Below, piece after piece: positions 6,867-12,669 of a stretch of 12,669 nucleotides of DNA. The notes below the pieces were generated by a model that saw nothing but the letters and a program-made list of their open reading frames with translations, was not told the origin of the DNA and made no database searches. Source of the stretch: Candidatus Kerfeldbacteria bacterium (lineage in GTDB: Bacteria > Patescibacteriota > Patescibacteriia > SBBC01); contig JACQKI010000018.1 in the NCBI GenBank assembly GCA_016204645.1, forward strand, positions 1 to 12,669. Reading direction: 5' to 3'. The position numbers and the translations under genes were made by a program. Each line of letters starts with the position of its first letter. Position 1 is the stretch's first letter.

Positions 6867-7223
6867 TTAGAGCCAGCGTGAGCGGATGAGCGGAACGTAG
6901 ACCAGCGCGCCGACGATCAGCGCCGAGAGCGAGGCCACCAGCACGGCGGCCGCTACCAAGTCTTTGATCGTGCCAGCGTAGTGGTGGACCCGAGGATGGA
7001 TCAAGTCGATCATCTTTTCGAATACGGTATTAATCACTTCCAGTGCCAGGACTGAGGCGATGGCGGTCGTCACGAACAGCCATTGGGTGGCGCTGGCGCG
7101 AAGCAGCGCGGCCAAACCCACGGCCGCCACCGCTAACCAAACATGGATGCGGAAGTTTCGTTCGTGGAGGTAGACGTAGCGAAGGCCCTTGAGGGCAAAC
7201 GTCAGGCTGCGGCGGAAAGGCAT
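6867..7223 (-). CDS. dgkA: Diacylglycerol/undecaprenol kinase family protein DgkA
   Basis: Small integral membrane kinase that phosphorylates diacylglycerol or undecaprenol to recycle membrane lipid carriers. At 118 residues it has the usual size, an N-terminal amphipathic region FALKGLRYVYLHERNFRIH (9-27) and three membrane segments (about 28-42, 48-67 and 90-112). The family motif is present as EVINTVFE (62-69), followed by IKDLVAAAVLV (86-96) with the conserved Lys-Asp. Sequence alone does not tell which lipid is used; in Gram-positive and many other bacteria the family prefers undecaprenol. It begins 2 bp after ybeY and ends 3 bp before ftsA; the ybeY-dgkA pair is a conserved arrangement in many bacteria. 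Confidence 0.93.
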   Translation of the reverse strand: MPFRRSLTFALKGLRYVYLHERNFRIHVWLAVAAVGLAALLRASATQWLFVTTAIASVLALEVINTVFEKMIDLIHPRVHHYAGTIKDLVAAAVLVASLSALIVGALVYVPLIRSRWL

Positions 7224-7225
7224 AG

Positions 7226-7660
7226 TCAGCTAGCAGAACGACGGATCAACGAACGGCCGGTCAGTAACCGCTGCTCCCAACGCTGCATCCGCCGTCGATC
7301 GCGCAGGCGTTGGTGGTCGAAGCCTGCCAGGTGGAGCAAGCCGTGGACTGCCAAGAGCCAGAGTTCTTGTTGCAGCGCGGTTCCGAACTGCCGCGCCTGG
7401 CGCCGGGCTTGCGGCACCGAAATGAGGATTTCGCCGAGGTCGGAACCTCCCTGGCCGGGAAACGACAGAACGTCGGTGGTACCGGCTCGACCTCGGTACC
7501 GGCGATTCAGCCGCCGGACCCTCGAGTCACCCACGAAGGCCAGGGCCAGGCTAACCATCTTCGGGTTGTAGCGGAGCAAGCGGAGCGCGACGTTGACGCG
7601 CCGGCGGAACCAGCCAGCAGGTGCGGGTAGACGGACTTCGGCCACCACCTCGCAACCCAT
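7226..7660 (-). CDS. ybeY: Endoribonuclease YbeY (rRNA maturation factor)
   Basis: Zinc-dependent single-strand RNase involved in 16S rRNA 3' end maturation and ribosome quality control. The 144-residue protein carries the metal-binding signature HGLLHLAGFDH (106-116; His106, His110, His116), the family motif TTDVLSFP (61-68) and GEILIS (76-81). The N-terminus is slightly short but within range; GTG codons at residues 5 and 6 are other possible starts. The ATG follows the upstream stop directly (TAA then ATG), which suggests coupled translation with the surface protein gene before it. The C-terminal tail is Arg-rich. Confidence 0.96.
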   Translation of the reverse strand: MGCEVVAEVRLPAPAGWFRRRVNVALRLLRYNPKMVSLALAFVGDSRVRRLNRRYRGRAGTTDVLSFPGQGGSDLGEILISVPQARRQARQFGTALQQELWLLAVHGLLHLAGFDHQRLRDRRRMQRWEQRLLTGRSLIRRSAS

Positions 7661-8791
7661 TTACCCGTTGGTGTTGAAGGCCGTGTTGGTGTTACTGTTG
7701 ACGTTCGTATTGGTATTCGTGGTAGTCGGCGCAACCAGGTGGAAGCTGCGGTACATGGCGGTGAAGGTGGTTCGGAGGTTGACCTTGCTCAGGGCGTTGG
7801 TGTTGTAGCTGACGATGTAAATTTTTGTTCCCTTGACGAAGTAGACGGTGCTCTCGTCGAGCGACAGCACGCCGTCCAAGCCGTTGACCGTCGCATCCTT
7901 GAGCTTGGTCGGATCAATCCCCGGATTGAGGCTTAAGTAGTAGTTTTTGGCAGTCACCTGCGTCGGGTTATCGAGGACTGAGACCTGGAAAAATTCCGTC
8001 GTCGCGATATCCGGGGTGATGATCACAGTCTTTTGGTCGCTGCTGGTCGGCTGCGACAGCCACTTGGTCGGCACCCAGAGGGCGTAGTTGAAGGCCGTGT
8101 TCGTGTACGTCTGCATCAGGGCGCATGCGTCGGCATCGAGCCGGACGCTGCCGGTTTTCGTTGGGCAGTAGCCGGAGTAGACTTCGCCTTCGATTTTCCC
8201 GTTGGCCAGCGTCCGCATGCCATCGATGAAACCGTCGCCGTCGGTGTCGTTGCTATTCGTTTGGGTGCTGTAGACTGCTTCTTCGGTATCGGTCAATCCG
8301 TCGCTGTCAGTGTCAGTCGAGAGCGGCAGCGGCGTACCGGCCGTACTCGTGTTGGTGTTAGCGTTGGTGTTGACGTTAACGTTGGCGTTTTGGTTGACGT
8401 TCGCGTTTGCGTTCAGGTTAAGGTTAGCGTTTGAATTGACGTTGGCGTTGAGGTTAGCATTAGCGTTGGCGTTCAAGTTACGGTTAAGGTTGGCGTTACG
8501 GTTGACGTTTGCGTTGGTATTAGCGTTAGCCGTGACGTTCGCGTTAGCCGCGGTCTCGGACGACAGCCGGGTAAAGTAGTACCAGGCCCCGGCACCCAGT
8601 CCGCCGAGCACGACCGCGCTGATCCCAACCATCAGCAGCTTCTTGCCCCGGCCGCCGGTCGGCCGCGGCGCAGCGCCGCCAGCACCCGTATCCATGAACC
8701 GTTCCGGCATGGTGTGGATGTCTTGCGGAGGCAGCGCCGGCGATGGCGGCGCCGTCGGCGGAGGAGTGGTGCTTGGCTCGTTTTCGAACAT
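7661..8791 (-). CDS. Membrane-anchored surface protein with Asn-X stalk, TSP3 motifs and PsbP-like domain
   Basis: A specific function is not recognised. The 376-residue protein has a Pro/Thr-rich cytoplasmic N-terminus (1-48), one membrane helix after GRGKK (about 51-71) and a stalk in which Asn occupies every second position from 89 to 147. Two TSP3-type calcium motifs follow, DTDSDGLTDTEE (160-171) and DTDGDGFIDG (182-191). Next is a compact domain (about 233-352) with WVPTKW near its start and KIYIVSYN then MYRSFHLV near its end, resembling a PsbP-like module. A second short Asn/Thr tail closes the protein (357-376). The orientation is cytoplasmic N-terminus with an external C-terminus. 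The start is supported by AAGGAG 7 bases upstream. Such low-complexity Asn proteins are, in my recollection, typical of Patescibacteria. Its stop abuts the ybeY start. Confidence 0.9.
   Translation of the reverse strand: MFENEPSTTPPPTAPPSPALPPQDIHTMPERFMDTGAGGAAPRPTGGRGKKLLMVGISAVVLGGLGAGAWYYFTRLSSETAANANVTANANTNANVNRNANLNRNLNANANANLNANVNSNANLNLNANANVNQNANVNVNTNANTNTSTAGTPLPLSTDTDSDGLTDTEEAVYSTQTNSNDTDGDGFIDGMRTLANGKIEGEVYSGYCPTKTGSVRLDADACALMQTYTNTAFNYALWVPTKWLSQPTSSDQKTVIITPDIATTEFFQVSVLDNPTQVTAKNYYLSLNPGIDPTKLKDATVNGLDGVLSLDESTVYFVKGTKIYIVSYNTNALSKVNLRTTFTAMYRSFHLVAPTTTNTNTNVNSNTNTAFNTNG
8351..8527 (-). repeat. Hexanucleotide-phase repeat coding for 30 alternating Asn residues
   Basis: Codons 89-147 of the surrounding gene place Asn at every odd position without a break, with Ala, Val, Leu, Thr and a few Arg, Ser and Gln between them. 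Nearly all Asn codons are AAC. The intervening codons vary, with several synonymous Ala and Leu codons, so the array is not a fresh microsatellite expansion but looks kept by selection on the protein. The opposite strand shows long open frames of alternating Leu/Phe/Ala; these are shadows. Confidence 0.9.
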
Positions 8792-8798
8792 AGTCGGT

Positions 8799-8804
8799 CT
8801 CCTT
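8799..8804 (-). promoter_or_regulatory. Ribosome binding site of the Asn-X surface protein gene
   Basis: AAGGAG on the minus strand, 7 bases before the ATG at 8791. It is the clearest ribosome binding site in the surface-to-division gene string and lies in the 34-bp gap after the TSP3 gene, next to a 12-bp palindrome, CGTTAGCTAACG, at 8812-8823. Confidence 0.75.
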
Positions 8805-8825
8805 AAGGTGACGTTAGCTAACGCG

Positions 8826-9287
8826 TTATGTAGTTGGCGTTGTCGGAGGCGGGACGGTATCGAACAGTTTACCTGGCCCGGTCGGGCTGAACCCTTGCTG
8901 AACTTCTTGGCCGTCGGTGTGCCCGTCGCCGTCGGTGTCGGGCTGGTTCGGGTCAGACCGGTAGACCCTTACTTCGTCGAAGTCGGACAGTCCATCGCGA
9001 TCTGAGTCCGCTTGGGTTGGGTTGGTACCGAGGCGGTCTTCTTCTTCGTTGGTTAAGCCGTCCTGGTCGCCGTCCTGCAGGGGTATCCCCTGGCGCGTGT
9101 CGAGGTTCGCCGGCGGTACCGAGCCGTTGATCACCGTGGCGTTGCCGTTTGTGGCGGCCGGGCGCCGGGTGCGCACCGTCAGCGCTGCTGCCACGACCGC
9201 TCCAACCACGATAACCACCACCACTAGTATACGAAAAAGGCGGGTTTGGTGCAACGGAACACGTTCAGTCGGTTGGTCGCCGTTCAT
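8826..9287 (-). CDS. Small membrane-anchored TSP3 repeat protein
   Basis: A 153-residue protein with a polar N-terminus, a strongly hydrophobic helix (about 19-36) followed by RTRR, and an external part dominated by three thrombospondin type 3 / EF-hand-like calcium motifs. These are DGDQDGLTNEEE (72-83), DSDRDGLSDFDE (94-105) and DTDGDGHTDGQE (117-128), each spaced by a TNP/SDP-type turn, then a Gly/Pro/Thr-rich end. The motifs suggest a calcium-stiffened rod on the cell surface; a binding partner cannot be named. The gene begins 6 bp after the stop of the giant Ig-like protein, without a clear Shine-Dalgarno site, so it is probably in the same operon. Confidence 0.88.
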   Translation of the reverse strand: MNGDQPTERVPLHQTRLFRILVVVVIVVGAVVAAALTVRTRRPAATNGNATVINGSVPPANLDTRQGIPLQDGDQDGLTNEEEDRLGTNPTQADSDRDGLSDFDEVRVYRSDPNQPDTDGDGHTDGQEVQQGFSPTGPGKLFDTVPPPTTPTT

Positions 9288-9293
9288 ACTTGA

Positions 9294-12200
9294 TTAGGGG
9301 CCAAATGCGTAGTTGAAGCACTGACAGGCGGACGGCGAATCGCAGATCGTTTCACTCGGGTTATTGATCCAAGTCCCGGTTCCCGTGTACTCGAGGTTGG
9401 CGTAGAGCTTGGCCGAACTGCCGTCCTTCGTACCCTTGTATCCTAGTATACGCGACCCGCTCGGACAAATAAACTTCTTGGCGGTCTCGTTCCAGCAGGC
9501 ACCGTCGGTCGATTGGCCGGCCGGGCAACTCACGATTTCGTTCTTCAAGTCGACCGGCAGCGTCTGCTTGAGGTCGCCGCCGAGCGTCTGCTGCCACGAC
9601 GGCCAAACCGAGAACGACAGCTGCGGCAGGAAGGTGCCGGACTCGAGCTTCGGGTAGAAACCGTTGCTAACCTGGTACTGGCGCAGGTACTGGATGATGT
9701 CGCTGATGGCCGCCACGCGCTTCAGGTCGCGCTGGGCGCAGATCTTGTCGTTGTCGTTGTCAGCGTTGCAGATGGCGCCCAGCTGCGGGTTATTGTTGAA
9801 GAACCAGCTGTCGAGCATTTGGTTGTAGATGGCGACAATTTTTTCATCGGCCCCCTGGTTGTAGGAGATCAGGAAGATCTTCGGATTGAACTGGCTGCCG
9901 TCGAAGTCGCTGGCCGCCACGTAGACGGTGGTGCCGTCGCGGACGGCGTCGTAGCCGTCGACGCTCAGGTTCGACGTGCGCCCCGGTTTCGGCGCGTACT
10001 TCTTGTACCACTCGAGGGCCGACAGCCCTTCGGTATTATCGTAGATGCGGATGCCGATCGCGTCCCGCGTTTCCGCATTCAGCTCCTTAAACAGAAACTC
10101 TTTTAGGAGAATCGGACCGGAGCCGGCGCCGGCCGAGGCGTACTGGGTGACGGTCGGCTTGATTTTCACCCCGTCGAAGCTGAGGTTCGGCAAGGCGCCG
10201 TCGAGGCAGTAGCTTAGGTCAAAGTGGAAGTTGGTGCAGGACGCGCCTGGGTTAACGATGGTGCAGTTTGCGCTGCTGTCCGTAAACACCCACGGATTCT
10301 CGCAGGCGGTGACAGTGATGGTCGCCGATCCGGCGACGGCAACCGTCAACCCGCGAGCCGGGCTGGTCGGCCGAGCTCGGGCAATCACCCGCGTCTGGCC
10401 CTTGACCGGCTTGGCCTCGACCGTGGCCGTAGCGCTGTCGCCGGGATCGTTCGGCGGATCTGGCAGGAAGTGCGCGAGCGTGCCGCCATCGGCGAACTCC
10501 CAACCCCAATCCCACTCGTACACGTTCGGAACCTCGTTGATTGCCAGGTTGGTGTTCGACAGCGCGCGAGCCGTAAACAGCTGGCTGCTGTCCGGATCGC
10601 CGGGCGTGGCTTTCGGAAAAATTTTCGTCGACGGCAGGACCTCGACGCGGTGGACTGCGCACGGCCCCGGACTGTCGGCCGTGGTAAATTCCCACGTGTA
10701 TGGGTCAAGCGGCGCGCCTTCCCGGCTGCGAATGGTCCCGCTCTGGCTCAAGGCGACTTGATAACGGCTGTTCTGGTCGAGCAGGCTCGGCGGCGTGATG
10801 CTCACGCGTCGGGCCGCGGCATCGTAGCGAACCGTAATGCCCGTGATTGGTGCGAAACCAAAACAAACGCCCAGACCCGGACACGCCACTCTGCCCCATC
10901 CGAGCAGCTGGACTGTTCCGGTATTGATAGTGCTAGCATCCATCTCGCGATCAAAGGTCGCGGTGATAACGACGTTCCGGCAGACGTTGGTCTGACCGTT
11001 CGTCGGATCGACGCTGGTCACAGCCGGACGAACCGCGCAGCAGCCGTTGTAGCCGCAGCCGTTGCCCGCTCCGCACATCGGGTCGCCGGTGCAGGCCTGG
11101 CAGCCGGGCGGCGTAACGTTGAAGTTCGCCACGTTGCTCCACTGGCTGTTCTGCTTGACAGCGATCTCGTTCCGCTGCCAGGGAACTCCCTCGAGCGTGT
11201 AGAGGTCGTCAATGTTGTTCTCAATGCCGTTCGGCGCCCGGCACACCAGCTGGTTCGCGCTCCACGATTCGTAGGCCGCCGGGTCAACGTCTTTCTCCTT
11301 GTAGAACGTCACCTTGCCCGTGCCCTGAACCGGCTCAAAGTTCTGACCGCTGATCGTTACCCGCGTCGCGTCGGTGCCGTTGCCCGGGACGACCCTACAG
11401 ATGCCCGGCACGATAATCGCCGGATCAACCGTAAATGCCGGTGACAAGTTTGATTGCTTGCCGTCCCAGCGCTGCACAAAAATCGGTCCATCGACCGCGC
11501 TCAGAGCAGCGTCATCGCGGTCCGGTACCTCGCTGGTAATCTGGGTCGCCGACCACTGCGTCGACGGTCCGCCGCACAGGGTCGGGTTTGGCCAGCGGCC
11601 GCGCTGGTTGTTGGTGTAGATGACGGCGCTGCCGCCGGCGCAGTTCTTCGCGTCGCAGTCCTGGTTCGTATCGCAGGCCGAGCCGGCGTCGGGACCGCCC
11701 TGGCAGACGCCGCGACGGTAACCGCCAAAGTAGCAGCCGCTGATGCTGACCCACGTGCCGATGGCGCCGTTGCCGCGGGATAGGCTCTTCAGGAGCGGCG
11801 AGCACTGGTGCGTCGCCTGGTCGCAGGTGCTGCCGGTGCACAGCCCTCCGGCTTCGCAGTCAGTGTCGTCTTCGCAGTACGAGAAGTCGATGGTCAGCGT
11901 CCCGGTACCGGTTTTCGTTACGCCGAATCCATCGATTCCGGTCGACCTAATATCAGTTGTGCCCGGAACGGTTTCGGCCACCGCGGTCACGGTCGCCTTC
12001 CACGCCTGAGCTTGCGGCACCACGGTGGCGTAGGTTGGGTCCGACGACCATGACCAGGTAAGGCCTAACGGATTGAGTAACTGACCGCTGCCGGAGCAGC
12101 TGCTTGGTTCAGTGTAGGCCTCAGCCGTGTAGGGTTTGGTTTCGCCGGCCTGACGCATGGTCGCGGTCCGGGGGTTAACGACCACCCGGTCAAACTGGCA

Positions 12201-12669
12201 GCCGCCCGCACCGGCCTGGGTCTTAAACGTCCACGAGAATGCATCGTTCGTACCGTCGCCGTCTTCGTCGAAGTTTAAGCCGCCGAGCGTGCCGTCGGCC
12301 GGCGCTGTCGAACCCTTGATGGTGTCCTTGAAAATCACGCGGTACCAGCGGTCGGATTGCAGCGAGGCTGCCGGCTGGAAGTGCGACTTGAAGTCTGGCG
12401 GGCCGTCGTAGACGACCGTTCCGGTAATGGCCGGGCCGCTGAAAGCCGTACAGTTTTGGTCAGTGCACTGCCGCAAGACCACGGCGCCCGGCGCAATCAG
12501 CGTGGCAGGATCGACGTCGACGCTGAACCGCGCGCCGATGTCGGCGTTAAGACACGAGGCGCCGCAGCTCGGCCAGCGGTCAACTACGATCGGCTGGTCA
12601 GGTGGAATCGGGTTGATGGTGTACGGTAACGGATTTGAGGTGCCCTGGTCATTTTGAACCATCACATCA
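9294..12669 (-). CDS. Giant Cys-rich Ig-like / IPT-TIG surface protein with pilin-like C-terminus, 5' end cut by window edge
   Basis: The frame is open to the right-hand edge, so the true start lies outside; residues are numbered from the GTG codon at 12665. Residues 1-19 look like the end of an IPT/TIG domain (TSNPLPYTI). Then follow a Big_5/SbsA-like Ig domain (about 28-150), a Big_2-like domain (about 160-262), a Cys-rich knot (264-288), two IPT/TIG domains (about 289-415 and 417-519), a second Cys-rich patch (521-543), a second Big_5-like domain (546-662) and a second Big_2-like domain (672-787). A PsbP-like region (about 825-957) contains KIFLISYN. The end holds RDLKRVAAISDIIQYLRQYQ and NGFYP, resembling a pseudopilin after its N-terminal helix. 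About 40 Cys residues imply many disulfides outside the cytoplasm. Adhesion or a surface-layer role is likely but unproven. Confidence 0.87.
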   Translation of the reverse strand, partial: DVMVQNDQGTSNPLPYTINPIPPDQPIVVDRWPSCGASCLNADIGARFSVDVDPATLIAPGAVVLRQCTDQNCTAFSGPAITGTVVYDGPPDFKSHFQPAASLQSDRWYRVIFKDTIKGSTAPADGTLGGLNFDEDGDGTNDAFSWTFKTQAGAGGCQFDRVVVNPRTATMRQAGETKPYTAEAYTEPSSCSGSGQLLNPLGLTWSWSSDPTYATVVPQAQAWKATVTAVAETVPGTTDIRSTGIDGFGVTKTGTGTLTIDFSYCEDDTDCEAGGLCTGSTCDQATHQCSPLLKSLSRGNGAIGTWVSISGCYFGGYRRGVCQGGPDAGSACDTNQDCDAKNCAGGSAVIYTNNQRGRWPNPTLCGGPSTQWSATQITSEVPDRDDAALSAVDGPIFVQRWDGKQSNLSPAFTVDPAIIVPGICRVVPGNGTDATRVTISGQNFEPVQGTGKVTFYKEKDVDPAAYESWSANQLVCRAPNGIENNIDDLYTLEGVPWQRNEIAVKQNSQWSNVANFNVTPPGCQACTGDPMCGAGNGCGYNGCCAVRPAVTSVDPTNGQTNVCRNVVITATFDREMDASTINTGTVQLLGWGRVACPGLGVCFGFAPITGITVRYDAAARRVSITPPSLLDQNSRYQVALSQSGTIRSREGAPLDPYTWEFTTADSPGPCAVHRVEVLPSTKIFPKATPGDPDSSQLFTARALSNTNLAINEVPNVYEWDWGWEFADGGTLAHFLPDPPNDPGDSATATVEAKPVKGQTRVIARARPTSPARGLTVAVAGSATITVTACENPWVFTDSSANCTIVNPGASCTNFHFDLSYCLDGALPNLSFDGVKIKPTVTQYASAGAGSGPILLKEFLFKELNAETRDAIGIRIYDNTEGLSALEWYKKYAPKPGRTSNLSVDGYDAVRDGTTVYVAASDFDGSQFNPKIFLISYNQGADEKIVAIYNQMLDSWFFNNNPQLGAICNADNDNDKICAQRDLKRVAAISDIIQYLRQYQVSNGFYPKLESGTFLPQLSFSVWPSWQQTLGGDLKQTLPVDLKNEIVSCPAGQSTDGACWNETAKKFICPSGSRILGYKGTKDGSSAKLYANLEYTGTGTWINNPSETICDSPSACQCFNYAFGP

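Noticed and set aside
8310..8579. Plus-strand open frame of alternating Leu/Ala/Phe resembling a membrane protein
   Set aside because: It is the exact antisense shadow of the Asn-X repeat and has no independent start signal.
8812..8823. Perfect 12-bp palindrome CGTTAGCTAACG between the TSP3 and Asn-X genes as an operator or hairpin
   Set aside because: With no loop it makes only a 4-bp stem, no promoter is visible beside it, and similar GTTAGC words are abundant in the nearby Asn-repeat DNA.

Overview
The window is a compact, GC-rich bacterial segment in which every gene I can support lies on the minus strand, so transcription runs from high to low coordinates. The genetic code looks standard: TGA serves as a stop (ftsA, ybeY) and I see no in-frame TGA in the core genes. 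Several features together point to a Candidate Phyla Radiation (Patescibacteria) genome. These are an FtsZ nucleotide loop of GVGGSGGSAVNR type, membrane-anchored proteins with thrombospondin type 3 (TSP3) calcium motifs, a long Asn-X dipeptide stalk, PsbP-like lipoprotein-type modules and a very large Cys-rich Ig-like surface protein. This assignment is an inference from protein style; no rRNA is present to confirm it.

Layout in the order of transcription (right to left). (1) 12669-8826: surface genes. A giant Ig/IPT-TIG protein, cut at its 5' end by the window edge and ending in a pilin-like tail, is followed 6 bp later by a small TSP3 membrane protein. (2) 8791-7661: a third surface protein with a membrane segment, Asn-X stalk, TSP3 motifs and a PsbP-like domain. 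(3) 7660-4597: with gaps of 0, 2, 3 and -4 bp come ybeY (rRNA maturation endonuclease), dgkA (lipid kinase), ftsA (divisome actin homologue) and an unrecognised single-pass membrane protein. The run closes with a hairpin and T6 tract. (4) 4496-3191: ftsZ with its own near-consensus sigma-70 promoter and a probable terminator. (5) 3093-1: nrdR and nrdJ (class II, B12-dependent ribonucleotide reductase, cut at its 3' end by the window edge). They are driven by a near-consensus promoter that carries two NrdR boxes three helical turns apart.

The region therefore combines cell-surface proteins, envelope and ribosome housekeeping, cell division and DNA-precursor supply. The best-supported regulatory logic is autoregulation of nrdR-nrdJ by NrdR, with one box inside the promoter spacer and the other just past the predicted start site. 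The most unusual biology is the string of surface proteins that reads directly into ybeY-dgkA-ftsA. No stretch longer than 300 bases lacks a gene; the longest gap (2954-3244, 291 bases) holds the ftsZ terminator and the nrd promoter. I found no RNA genes, CRISPR arrays, insertion sequences or plus-strand genes.
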